In this document: positions 1-7,036 of the stretch, piece by piece
How the letters are laid out: every line of letters begins with the position of its first letter
Position numbering within the stretch: the first letter of the stretch is position 1
Assembly (NCBI GenBank): GCA_038241095.1
Contig: JBBRGB010000021.1
Span: 1 to 24,004, forward strand
Source: JBBDMX01 sp038241095
GTDB taxonomy: Bacteria; Planctomycetota; Phycisphaerae; Phycisphaerales; Phycisphaeraceae
Reading direction: 5' to 3'
DNA length: 24,004 nucleotides
The notes under the pieces: generated by a model
Told to the model about the DNA's origin: nothing
Seen by the model: only the letters and a program-made list of their open reading frames with translations
Database searches by the model: none
Position numbers and translations under genes: made by a program

Positions 1-803
1 GCATAGATCTTGGCCAACCCCTTTCCCATGTTGAACGACTCAGTTCCATCCAAAAAGATCCTGTTGCCCACCAACTGACTCCCTAAATTGGTCGAATCAC
101 GCAATTCATACGCGGTGAGAAAATTATACAGTGGTATGGAATCTCTTTCAAGCAGAACATCGTAACAATTGGGATAATGGGTTATCGGGGCGCCCCAGAA
201 GCCGCTTGATCGTATATGAGTAAAGGTTGACGTCATTCCCAAACCGTGCATGAATTCATGCATGATGACGGAAACAAGATCAAATTTCCCTGCCGGCGTG
301 GCTCCTTCAACACCATAATAGAGTTTGGCAAAATTTTTTGCATTAATCTCGATGAGAATGTCGGCCGACGTATCGGGATTGATGTCCGAAAATGTATAAC
401 TTTCCGCTAAGGCTATCGGATAATCGATATTTTGCTTCGGCGCGTTCAGGAAGTTATGATGCACGTACGATGTGGGACTGGCCTAAGCAAGTATGTTTGC
501 ATCATCGATATTCCGCCATACAATTTTCACATTGATCGTATGATTTGCATTAATCAAACATCCCCAAATGTCCAATGCCTTGTCCACAGCATTTTTGACC
601 TCTACCGGAAAAAACGTGAGACTATCCACTTGTTCGATATAGGACCGCTGAAAAATCGCGGTTGCTGTTTTATTCAATGACACTCTGTCGTTGTAAAGTG
701 ATGGGGGATCGACTTTGGTAAACACGTCCCGATAGACCGGAACTTGAGCTTCCGATATATGTATGAAAACGGTGAAGAGTAACAATAGCCAAATTTTCCG
801 CAT
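1..803 (-). pseudogene. Secreted zinc metalloprotease-like gene interrupted by an in-frame TAG (3' end outside window)
   Basis: Read on the minus strand, the gene starts at 803 behind a CGGAG ribosome-binding sequence. It encodes a signal peptide (MRKIWLLLLFTVFIHISEAQ) and about 105 residues, then meets TAG at 483-485. The same frame stays open from 482 to the window edge and encodes ASPTSYVHHNFLNAP, YPIALAE and the zinc motif HEFMHGLGM (about 244-270). These match secreted metalloproteases of Bacteroidota and relatives, where a block like LGSAGPTSYVRNF precedes YP(I/V)ALA and HExxHGLGF. The stop falls where that block usually has Ser, so one change from TCG to TAG would explain it. Expected role: exported zinc endopeptidase; substrate unknown. 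AT-rich composition unlike the DNA right of 1600. Alternatives: sequencing error, a genuine pseudogene, or TAG readthrough. Family placement is from memory of the motif pattern. Confidence 0.75.
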
Positions 804-932
804 AATCGCTCCGTAGGTTTAGAATCTATACATTGATATTGTTGAATCTTTTTGCGATTTTGTACATAACAATGGGCATGACCAGTCTTCGTCCTTAGTC
901 GGGCAATATTGGGTGTTCCCTTTGCGTTGTTG

Positions 933-971
933 CCCGCTTTGGTATTCGCTGTACCAAAGCGGGTTTTTTTT
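933..971 (+). terminator. Intrinsic terminator hairpin
   Basis: A perfect 12-bp stem (cccgctttggta at 933-944, its complement at 952-963) with a 7-nt loop is followed by eight T. The T tract makes it a plus-strand terminator, although the genes on both sides are on the minus strand. On the minus strand the A run precedes the hairpin, so it would work poorly there. The rest of the 804-1009 gap shows nothing else clear. Confidence 0.7.
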
Positions 972-1009
972 ATATTTTATTTCACCTGCAGCACCTCCTT
1001 CCCGGTTCG

Positions 1010-1603
1010 TTATTTTCTTCGGCCGACGGTGACAATGGCGCCGTTGCGTGAATATCCCACGGCGGCAACTGTGTTGTTCTTCATTGCCACGGCTGCATAG
1101 AGGCCGTTGACATCAGTCAGTTCATTGTAGCGTCTCCAATCGATGCCGTTAAAATGTGCGATGCCGCAATAATCACCGACTGCAACGATGTCGTTTTGGT
1201 CGTTTCCTCTAATTCCAAGGATAATATTGATGAACTGCTGCTCATTAATGACCGTATTATACCGGTAGATGAACATTCCTCCATGGGCGATATAGAATGT
1301 CTTTCCATTGGAAGTCCAGAACCTCCCACCCATTTTTTGTGGGTTCCATCCCAGTGAATCGACCTTATCCTCCTTCGTAATGCTTAAAAATTTTGGAGGA
1401 TGATATCCAAAAGATGGATCGTAAGCGAGTGACACAAAGCTGAGTTTATTCGATGATTCATTACTGCCAATTCCCCAGATATCGGAGACCCAGAGATTTT
1501 TTATTCCGAGATCCAGTTGTTTCCACGCACCCGCACGGTAGTGATAGAATGCCCCGTTTTCTCCCCCGCAGTAAATATCATCGGGCGGAGTCCCGTACAT
1601 GCA
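1010..1603 (-). CDS. Propeller-like secreted protein, 5' end lost at the junction
   Basis: The frame runs from the junction near 1600 to TAA at 1010-1012 and keeps about 197 residues. It has repeats of the type MYGTPPDDIYCGGENG, HYRAGAWKQLDLG, IRGNDQNDIVAVGDYCG and HFNGIDWRRYNE, ending in AVGYSRNGAIVTVGRRK. These G-ND-(I/V)-VG and H-(F/Y)-x-G-x-W blocks are typical of beta-propeller-like exported proteins common in Ignavibacteriota and Bacteroidota; no enzymatic function can be given. The reading frame extends upstream to 1672, but those residues (ASPGSFSAPPTSLPP) are simply another frame of the acyltransferase gene, so the native start is missing. The C-terminus looks complete and carries no obvious sorting domain. 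Composition matches 1-803 and not the DNA to the right. Confidence 0.65.
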   Translation of the reverse strand, partial: CMYGTPPDDIYCGGENGAFYHYRAGAWKQLDLGIKNLWVSDIWGIGSNESSNKLSFVSLAYDPSFGYHPPKFLSITKEDKVDSLGWNPQKMGGRFWTSNGKTFYIAHGGMFIYRYNTVINEQQFINIILGIRGNDQNDIVAVGDYCGIAHFNGIDWRRYNELTDVNGLYAAVAMKNNTVAAVGYSRNGAIVTVGRRK

Positions 1604-2819
1604 TGCTCTGAAGATAGCGCAGGGCGGCAGGGAGGTCGGCGGCGCGGAAAAAGACCCAGGCGACGCAGACAATCACAAAGGTGATGAGAATCCGCAGGGG
1701 TTGGGGCAGATGGCGGTAGAAACTGTCCTTGCCCGACATGCGTTCAAACGCCAGCCACCCGCCGTGGATGGAACCCCAGATGACGAAGTTCCACGAGGCC
1801 CCGTGCCAAAGCCCGCCGAGTACCATCACCGTCGCCAGGTTCACATAGGTTCGCTTTGGCCCGATGCGGTTGCCGCCCAATGGCACGTAGAGGTAATCGC
1901 GCAGCCAGGTGGATAGCGAGATGTGCCAGCGACGCCAGAACTCGGTGATCGACGCGCTCTTATACGGGCTGTCGAAGTTTTTGGGAAAGACGAAACCCAG
2001 CATCAACCCCAGGCCGATGGCCATATCGCTGTAGGCCGAGAAGTCGAAGTAAATCTGCATCGCGTAGGCCACCACGCCGTACCAGGCGTTGACGGTCCCG
2101 ATGCTCCCGGCGTCAAAACAGGTGTCGGCCACCATGCCGCAGGGATTGGCCAGCACCACCTTCTTGAGCATGCCCAAGGCGAACATCGCGCTGCCGCGGG
2201 CGAACTTCTCGGCCGTGTGCGTCCGTGACCGCATCTGATCGTCCACTTCCGCAAAGCGAATGATCGGCCCGGCCACCAACTGCGGAAACATCGACACGTA
2301 ACAGGCGAAATCAATCGGGTTGCGCAACGCCCGGGCATCACCGCGATACACGTCAATCGAGTAGCTCATCGACTGAAACGTGTAGAACGAAATCCCCAGC
2401 GGCAAGGTCACCCGCAAGGCCGTGTGCCATACCCCCGCGTCCCATCCCAACCCCGAGACCACGGCGTTCCAGTTGTCAAGCCCGAAGTTGAAATACTTGA
2501 AAAACCCCAGCAGCGTCAGGTTGCTGACAATCGAAATCACCAGCCCCAGACGCTGATGCCGCGTTCTGACACCGCCGGGCTTCAGGGTCCCCAGCGGCGA
2601 GTTCCAGTCCGTCAGACGTTGGGCGATGGCCAGGCCGCAAACATAGTCAATGGCCGTCGAGGCCAGCATCAGAAAAACAAACAGCGGGTTAGCCCACCCG
2701 TAAAAGACGTAACTCAGCAGCGTCAACACCAGGTGTCGCAGCTTCCGCGGCGCAGCGTAATACAACAGCAGCGCCAGGGGCAAAAAGTAATAGACAAAAA
2801 AGTGCGAGGAAAAAACCAT
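1578..2819 (-). CDS. MBOAT family O-acyltransferase (AlgI/PatA-like), C-terminally truncated
   Basis: Start chosen at ATG 2819 because the protein then opens with MVFSSHFFVYYFLPL, the usual N-terminus of AlgI-type acyltransferases; the frame continues 67 codons upstream without family-like sequence. The 413-residue product has many membrane segments, PQLVAGPIIRF near 180, FWRRWHISLSTWLRDYLYV around 294-312 and the catalytic-His region GGLWHGASWNF with His339. Such enzymes move acyl groups across or within the inner membrane onto exported polysaccharides or peptidoglycan. Complete relatives continue for some 60-100 residues after VFFRA, whereas here the last family-like residues are about 401-406, followed by seven unrelated ones. 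The usual SGNH-hydrolase partner gene would lie where the foreign DNA begins. No clear Shine-Dalgarno sequence. The gene is divergent from pyrR. Confidence 0.88.
   Translation of the reverse strand: MVFSSHFFVYYFLPLALLLYYAAPRKLRHLVLTLLSYVFYGWANPLFVFLMLASTAIDYVCGLAIAQRLTDWNSPLGTLKPGGVRTRHQRLGLVISIVSNLTLLGFFKYFNFGLDNWNAVVSGLGWDAGVWHTALRVTLPLGISFYTFQSMSYSIDVYRGDARALRNPIDFACYVSMFPQLVAGPIIRFAEVDDQMRSRTHTAEKFARGSAMFALGMLKKVVLANPCGMVADTCFDAGSIGTVNAWYGVVAYAMQIYFDFSAYSDMAIGLGLMLGFVFPKNFDSPYKSASITEFWRRWHISLSTWLRDYLYVPLGGNRIGPKRTYVNLATVMVLGGLWHGASWNFVIWGSIHGGWLAFERMSGKDSFYRHLPQPLRILITFVIVCVAWVFFRAADLPAALRYLQSMHVRDSAR
1598..1607. other. Junction between two sequence types (recombination or assembly chimera)
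   Basis: Both minus-strand frames change meaning here. The acyltransferase is family-like down to RYLQSM (ending at 1602) and then reads only HVRDSAR before TGA at 1578. The propeller-like protein becomes family-like from about 1600 leftward. The crossing point contains the overlapping palindromes atgcat and gcatgc, a possible microhomology. GC content drops on the left. Confidence 0.7.
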
Positions 2820-3022
2820 GACGGAGCAGCGTCCAACTGGCAACTGGTTCCAAGGCCCTCCACCGCGCCCGATGCCGCACGGCATCAGGCAAATCGCCGA
2901 CGCATCCCCCGCGCGGTCAACCCAGGCCGACCGGCTCCACTCCCGCATGGGTGCCACAGACTTTATCAAAACGCCACCCTGCGGTGCCAACGCCGATCCG
3001 GCCAATACATCCACCGCCACAT

Positions 3023-3064
3023 CCCACAGATGAAACCGCTCATGGCCGCGGTTTCATCCGTGGG
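3023..3064. repeat. Strong hairpin in the divergent MBOAT/pyrR gap
   Basis: Arms 3023-3039 (cccacagatgaaaccgc) and 3048-3064 pair at 16 of 17 positions around an 8-nt loop. No T run follows on either strand, so it is not an obvious intrinsic terminator. Its cccacagatg start recurs in the palindrome at 18615-18755. Apart from this and the CTCAAGACT repeat, the gap 2820-3154 shows nothing recognisable. Confidence 0.65.
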
Positions 3065-3086
3065 CTTGCATACCCTCTTCTTTTTC

Positions 3087-3130
3087 TCATCCCTCAATTC
3101 TCAAGACTCCAGACTCAATACTCAAGACTT
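3087..3130. repeat. CTCAAGACT-type short repeat before pyrR
   Basis: This stretch contains ctcatccctcaattctc followed by degenerate copies of ctcaagact (ctcaagactccagact, ctcaatactcaagact). A second copy of the pattern lies at 4824-4858, just before gmk. In both cases a pyrimidine-rich run and then the start codon follow. Confidence 0.6.
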
Positions 3131-3141
3131 CCCCTCTCTGT

Positions 3142-3147
3142 TACCAT
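3142..3147 (+). promoter_or_regulatory. Possible -10 hexamer (TACCAT) 7 nt before the pyrR ATG
   Basis: TACCAT ends 7 nt before ATG 3155. The same spacing is seen before gmhB (TACACT, 5602-5607) and bioA (TATCAT, 17126-17131), and 9 nt before waaF (TATACT, 7022-7027). No convincing -35 element is seen for pyrR. If the hexamer is real, the transcript would be leaderless or nearly so. Confidence 0.3.
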
Positions 3148-3154
3148 GCTCGCC

Positions 3155-3760
3155 ATGCGAATCTTGGCGGATCAACAACACGTCGCGGCGCTGATTGACC
3201 GGCTGGCCGAGGCGGTGCGGAAAGACTTGGCGGCGGCCAACGCGGCCAACGGCGACGGCAAGGCCCGGCCTTGGGCGCTGGTCGGCATTCGCAGTCGCGG
3301 CGATGTTCTGGCGCGACGTCTGGCGACCATTCTCAAGCCCGACCACCTGGGCGTCTTGGACATCACGCTCTACCGCGACGACCTCTCGGAAATCGCCAGT
3401 CAACCCATTGTCCGCACCACCGAAATCCCCTTCGCCATCGACGGCTTGGACATTGTGCTCGTCGATGATGTGCTCATGAGCGGTCGCAGTGTACGGGCGG
3501 CGATGCAGTCGCTGATGGACTTGGGCCGGCCACATCGCGTGTGGTTGAGCGTGCTGGTGGATCGCGGCGGGCGGGAACTGCCGATTGCCGCGGATCACGT
3601 GGGCATGGACCTCACGGGAAAGGTCTGCGATCTTGGCGATGGGGATGTGGCTTGCGAACACCAGCGGCTCGAAGCCGATGAACGGGTTGATGTCTGTCTG
3701 CGGCCGACGGATGAGCGGGACATGATCGCCGTGGTGGGCAGGAAGCAGCCAGGAGCTTAA
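3155..3760 (+). CDS. pyrR: PyrR, pyr operon regulator / uracil phosphoribosyltransferase
   Basis: The 201-residue product has the type I phosphoribosyltransferase fold, with the PRPP loop DIVLVDDVLMSGRSVRAAM at about 99-117. PyrR signatures are LVGIRSRGDVLARRL, DITLYRDDLS and VLVDRGGRELPIAADHVG. PyrR binds UMP and in many bacteria controls pyr mRNA; it can also make UMP from uracil and PRPP. The following gene is pyrB, separated by 4 bp, which supports the assignment. Start: ATG 3155 gives MRILADQQ, which aligns with known PyrR N-termini; ATG 3146 adds three residues (MLA) and cannot be excluded. There is no Shine-Dalgarno sequence. The C-terminal part (about 160-195) is somewhat longer than in Bacillus PyrR. 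No terminator/antiterminator pair typical of PyrR attenuation is visible in the leader. Confidence 0.92.
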   Translation: MRILADQQHVAALIDRLAEAVRKDLAAANAANGDGKARPWALVGIRSRGDVLARRLATILKPDHLGVLDITLYRDDLSEIASQPIVRTTEIPFAIDGLDIVLVDDVLMSGRSVRAAMQSLMDLGRPHRVWLSVLVDRGGRELPIAADHVGMDLTGKVCDLGDGDVACEHQRLEADERVDVCLRPTDERDMIAVVGRKQPGA

Positions 3761-3764
3761 AATC

Positions 3765-4778
3765 ATGGCCGAAACGATGAGCCAGAGTGCGACCGGGACC
3801 GCGGCATCCAGCCCCGCCAACGTCGGCACGGAGGCGGAATCCTATCGCTGGCGTCATCGGCATCTACTGAGTCTCGAAGAGCTTTCGACCCAGGATGTCC
3901 GCTTCCTGTTGCAGACCGCGCGCGGCTTTGAGGAGGTCAGCACCCGCAGCGTCAAGAAGGTGCCGGCCTTGCGGGGCAAGGTGGTGGTCAATCTTTTCTT
4001 TGAGGATTCGACCCGCACCCGCGCCAGTTTTCATCTCGCCGCCAGTCGTCTTTCAGCCGACGTGCTGGAGTTTTCCGCCAAAGGTTCGAGCGTGGCCAAG
4101 GGTGAAACGCTGCGTGACACGGCCCGCAACATCGAGGCGATGGGCGTCGATGTGATCGTGGTGCGTCACGGTGCCAGCGGCGCGGCGGTGCAGGTTTCCA
4201 AGCATGTCAACTGCTCGGTCATCAACGCTGGCGACGGCCAGCACGAACACCCCACACAAGGGCTGTTGGACATTTACACCATCGCCCGCCGCTTGGGCCG
4301 GAATGATTTTGATTTGTCGGGCTTGACGGTGGCGATTGTGGGTGACATTGCGCACAGTCGGGTGGCGCGGTCGAATGTTCACGGGCTGCACAAGCTCGGA
4401 GCGCGGGTGATTCTGGTCGGGCCGCCGACGCTGCTGCCAAGGGGGTTTGCGGACTTGGGTTGTGAGTTGAGTTCGGACTTGGATGAGGTCTTGCCGCGGG
4501 TGGACGTGATCAACATGCTGCGGGTGCAGTTTGAGCGCTTGCAGAGCCAGGCGTTTCCAAGTCTGCGGGAATACACGACGTTTTACGGTCTGACGGCGGG
4601 GAAGTTGAAGCGTGCCCGCAAGGGGATGCTGGTGATGCACCCCGGCCCGGTCAATCGCGGCATCGAGGTCGATTCCGCCGTCGCCGATGGCCCGCAGAGC
4701 ACGATATTGCAGCAAGTGGCCAACGGGCTGGCGGTGAGGATGGCGGGGCTATTTCTGGTGACGTCCGCCAAACCGTGA
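3765..4778 (+). CDS. pyrB: Aspartate carbamoyltransferase catalytic subunit
   Basis: This 337-residue enzyme joins carbamoyl phosphate and aspartate, the committed step of pyrimidine synthesis. The carbamoyl-phosphate motif FFEDSTRTRASF is at 78-89, HPTQGLLD at 162-169, GDIAHSRVARSN at 193-204, MLRVQFERLQ at 251-260 (Arg for aspartate binding) and MHPGPVNRG at 291-299. The N-terminal 25 or so residues (Ser, Thr and Ala rich) are an extension beyond the usual start; ATG 3765 is kept because it lies 4 bp after pyrR, and an internal ATG at 3777 is possible. It is translated with pyrR. No pyrI regulatory subunit and no pyrC follow, as in pyrR-linked ATCases that act as plain trimers. A hairpin with a T-rich tail follows the stop. 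Confidence 0.97.
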   Translation: MAETMSQSATGTAASSPANVGTEAESYRWRHRHLLSLEELSTQDVRFLLQTARGFEEVSTRSVKKVPALRGKVVVNLFFEDSTRTRASFHLAASRLSADVLEFSAKGSSVAKGETLRDTARNIEAMGVDVIVVRHGASGAAVQVSKHVNCSVINAGDGQHEHPTQGLLDIYTIARRLGRNDFDLSGLTVAIVGDIAHSRVARSNVHGLHKLGARVILVGPPTLLPRGFADLGCELSSDLDEVLPRVDVINMLRVQFERLQSQAFPSLREYTTFYGLTAGKLKRARKGMLVMHPGPVNRGIEVDSAVADGPQSTILQQVANGLAVRMAGLFLVTSAKP

Positions 4779-4796
4779 GCGATGGAACGCTAAACC

Positions 4797-4828
4797 GCAA
4801 GCGTGTATTCAACGCTTGTCTTTCTTCC
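4797..4828 (+). terminator. Probable terminator after pyrB
   Basis: caagcgt (4798-4804) pairs with acgcttg (4812-4818) around a 7-nt loop, and a further G-T pair is possible at the base. The tail tctttcttcc is T-rich but interrupted by C. It lies about 20 nt after the pyrB stop, in the right place to end the pyr transcript. Confidence 0.5.
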
Positions 4829-4858
4829 TCAAGACTCATCCCTCAAGACTCAAGACTG
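4824..4858. repeat. CTCAAGACT-type short repeat before gmk
   Basis: Three copies of ctcaagact occur here, one followed by catccctcaagact, then a C-rich run (cccctccc) directly abutting the gmk ATG. This is the same repeat family as at 3087-3130. Confidence 0.6.
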
Positions 4859-4868
4859 ATCCCCTCCC

Positions 4869-5441
4869 ATGCCCAACCCCGGACTCCTGCTCATCATCTC
4901 CGGCCCTTCGGGCGTCGGGAAGACCACCATCACCCACGAGGTTGAAAAAACCTTGGGCGGTGAGTTTTCCGTCTCCATGACCACCCGGCCCCAGACCGTG
5001 GCCGACCGGCCGGGCGTCGATTACCACTTCGTCACACGCCAGCAATTCGAGGCGGCACGCGAGGCCGGCCAACTGCTGGAGTGGGCCGAGGTCTTTGGCA
5101 ATTATTACGGCACGCCCCGCGGCCCGGTTGACGCCGCCCTTACACAAGGGCGGCTGATGATCCTGGAGATCGACGTGCAGGGTGCCATCAAGGTCAAGGA
5201 GCAACTGCCCCAGGCCTATGCCATGTTCGTCCTGCCGCCGAGTTTGAGCGTGCTCTTGGAGCGACTGCGTGGCCGGAAGCGCGAGGATGAGAGCGTGATC
5301 CAGCGCCGCTTCGCCAAGGCCCGCCAGGAGATTCAACTGGCTTGGGACAGCGGCATCTACGACGACTTCATCGTCAACCGCGACCTTGGCAAAGCCGTCG
5401 CTGAGGCGGTGGCGCTGGTGCGGGCAAGATTGGGGCAGTGA
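4869..5441 (+). CDS. gmk: Guanylate kinase
   Basis: Guanylate kinase phosphorylates GMP to GDP with ATP in the cytoplasm. The 190-residue protein has the P-loop GPSGVGKT at 12-19, the GMP-binding segment TTRPQTVADRPGVDYHFV (38-55, with the usual SxTTRxxR shape), the EVFGNYYGTP loop near 74-83, EIDVQGA and the lid RLRGRKRED. Length is normal for a bacterial Gmk. The start is fixed by the family N-terminus; it is preceded by C-rich sequence and no Shine-Dalgarno. The gene stands alone after the pyr terminator and is not part of the common gmk-rpoZ pair: rpoZ is absent. Confidence 0.97.
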   Translation: MPNPGLLLIISGPSGVGKTTITHEVEKTLGGEFSVSMTTRPQTVADRPGVDYHFVTRQQFEAAREAGQLLEWAEVFGNYYGTPRGPVDAALTQGRLMILEIDVQGAIKVKEQLPQAYAMFVLPPSLSVLLERLRGRKREDESVIQRRFAKARQEIQLAWDSGIYDDFIVNRDLGKAVAEAVALVRARLGQ

Positions 5442-5453
5442 GGCGGTGGATTG

Positions 5454-5557
5454 TTACACAGATAAACACAGATGGGCACAGATCAACACGGATAGGCAAT
5501 AAACCGTGATCCCGCTCAATTTCATCGATCTGTGTTCATCCGTGTTCATCCGTGTCA
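5454..5557. repeat. Imperfect inverted repeat of ACACAGAT/ACACGGAT units
   Basis: The left arm has acacagat, cacagatgggcacagat and caacacggat (about 5456-5493). The right arm has atctgtgttcatccgtgt and ttcatccgtgt (about 5528-5555). Each arm is itself a short tandem series, so many pairings are possible. It sits between gmk and gmhB, with no T tract. Repeats of this look recur in several large bacterial genomes. Confidence 0.65.
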
Positions 5558-5601
5558 CAAAACGAATTGCCGTTGATCCCACGATTACTCCCGCCTCGCG
5601 G

Positions 5602-5607
5602 TACACT
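5602..5607 (+). promoter_or_regulatory. Possible -10 hexamer (TACACT) 7 nt before gmhB
   Basis: TACACT ends 7 nt before ATG 5615. No good -35 hexamer stands at 16-18 nt (TTGATC at 5573 is 23 nt away). It is listed because the same arrangement recurs before pyrR, waaF and bioA. Confidence 0.3.
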
Positions 5608-5614
5608 ATCGGGC

Positions 5615-6976
5615 ATGAACCGTGCCGTATTTCTCGACCGCGACAACACCCTGATCCACAACGACGGCGACCTGGGTGACCCAGCCAAGGTCAAGCTCAT
5701 TCAAGGCGCGGCCTCGGCGGTGGCCTCCATGCGCGGGCTGGGCTTCGCCATCATCGTCGTCTCCAACCAAGGCGGCGTGGCGAGGGGGGCATTTACAGAG
5801 GCTGATGTCGAGGCCACCAACAGCCGGGTCAATGAACTTATCAAGTCCACCAGCGGGGCGTGGGTGGATCGTTTTTATTATTGCCCGTATCACCCGCAGG
5901 GCACGGTGGAGCAGTATCACAAGGAGCATCCCTGGCGCAAGCCCCAGCCGGGCATGTTGCTCCAAGCGGCCAAGGATTTGAACTTGGACATGAGCCAGTC
6001 GTGGATGATCGGCGACGCCATGCGTGACACGCAGGCGGGCACCGCGGCGGGCGTGCGGACGATCCTGCTGCGGCCCGACGCCAGCGAGCAGCCTCCGTTG
6101 CGGCAGGAGACTGCGGCCGCGGAACTGTTTGACCGCGGGGCGGAAGCATCGGAAAACCGGCCCGACTTTGTGGCCAAAAGCCTCGTCGAGGCCGTGCGCA
6201 TCGTGGCCCAACAACGACGACCCGAAGGGGTCAATGAAGCCAGACGCTCGGCGACGATCACCAGTGCCAATCTGCGCGGCAACATCGGCGAAAGCAACAG
6301 CACCGGGGCGGCCGGGGGTACCGGGGGGGGTGGGGGAATCAAAGGTAAACCGGTTTCCCCCACCGGCGCACGGCCAGTCACGGCCCCGACTCCCACGACG
6401 TCGGCCAAACCCACTGAGCCTGTGGAAACGAAAAACGAAGCCAAAGCGGCAAGTCCGCCGCCTGTCGTCACGACGCCCGTCGAAGACGTCCCCAAGCCTG
6501 AACCGGTGGTGGTAGCCACGACCAAGACGACCAATGATGCTCCTTCGACCCCCGCGGCCACTTTCCCGGCTGGCAAACCCGCGACCACACAACAGAATCC
6601 GACACCGAGTGCCAAAATCAACCAACCTCCGGCCATGAAGGAAACACCCGCCCAAGAGGCCACCCACCTGCCGAGTTCCTCGACAAGCGCCATTGGCGGA
6701 GGCAACGGCAATGGCGGCATGGGCGGGGGGGGGATGTCGCCATCGACGGATCAGACCCTGCGGCAAATCCTCCAGGAGTTGCGCAATCATCGCCACGTGG
6801 GCCACGAGTTCGCCTATCGCCACGTCATCGCCATTGTGTTGCAGATGATCGCCGCGGTCTGCCTGCTGGCGGCCCTGTGGCTGGGACGTGAGGACGGCAT
6901 GACCTTCGCCCGCTGGATTTACGTCGCCATCTTTTTCCAGATCGCCACCCTGACGATGCTGCTTTTCCGCCGGTGA
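5615..6976 (+). CDS. gmhB: GmhB-like HAD phosphatase with low-complexity linker and C-terminal membrane hairpin
   Basis: Residues 1-200 form an HAD-IIIA phosphatase: catalytic FLDRDNTLI (Asp8, Asp10), VVSNQGG, RKPQPGML and the metal loop MIGDAMRDTQAG. This is closest to D-glycero-D-manno-heptose-1,7-bisphosphate 7-phosphatase, and the next gene is heptosyltransferase waaF, which fits LPS heptose synthesis. The GmhB zinc site is incomplete: Cys90 and His93 are there (CPYHP), but the later Cys-x-Cys pair is replaced by HPW (105-107). Residues about 215-385 are low complexity (Gly, Pro, Thr, Ala and Lys rich). The last 70 residues have a helix (LRQILQELRNHRHVG) and two membrane segments (about 405-424 and 431-450). 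Known GmhB proteins are soluble and about 190 residues, so the tail is a fusion. Start 5615 gives MNRAVFLDRD; the frame upstream runs into the repeat. Function of the tail unknown. Confidence 0.85.
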   Translation: MNRAVFLDRDNTLIHNDGDLGDPAKVKLIQGAASAVASMRGLGFAIIVVSNQGGVARGAFTEADVEATNSRVNELIKSTSGAWVDRFYYCPYHPQGTVEQYHKEHPWRKPQPGMLLQAAKDLNLDMSQSWMIGDAMRDTQAGTAAGVRTILLRPDASEQPPLRQETAAAELFDRGAEASENRPDFVAKSLVEAVRIVAQQRRPEGVNEARRSATITSANLRGNIGESNSTGAAGGTGGGGGIKGKPVSPTGARPVTAPTPTTSAKPTEPVETKNEAKAASPPPVVTTPVEDVPKPEPVVVATTKTTNDAPSTPAATFPAGKPATTQQNPTPSAKINQPPAMKETPAQEATHLPSSSTSAIGGGNGNGGMGGGGMSPSTDQTLRQILQELRNHRHVGHEFAYRHVIAIVLQMIAAVCLLAALWLGREDGMTFARWIYVAIFFQIATLTMLLFRR

Positions 6977-6999
6977 GTTGCGCCCTCGTCGAGGGCCGG

Positions 7000-7027
7000 C
7001 TGTCATGGAAGCAACCGGCGATATACT
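7000..7027 (+). promoter_or_regulatory. Candidate promoter for waaF
   Basis: CTGTCA (7000-7005) and TATACT (7022-7027) are separated by 16 nt. TATACT ends 9 nt before ATG 7037, which would give an almost leaderless transcript. The gene could also be read from gmhB, since the gap is only 60 bp. Confidence 0.4.
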
Positions 7028-7036
7028 GCGTTCTTC

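Noticed and set aside
909..1100. Small plus-strand frame covering the terminator hairpin
   Set aside because: It overlaps the terminator and the end of the propeller-like gene and has no ribosome-binding site or motif.
1604..1672. N-terminal residues of the propeller-like protein (ASPGSFSAPPTSLPP)
   Set aside because: This stretch is the acyltransferase coding sequence read in another frame; the frame is open only by chance.
3023..3154. PyrR-type attenuator upstream of pyrR
   Set aside because: There is one hairpin but no terminator/antiterminator pair, no T run and no recognisable PyrR-binding loop.
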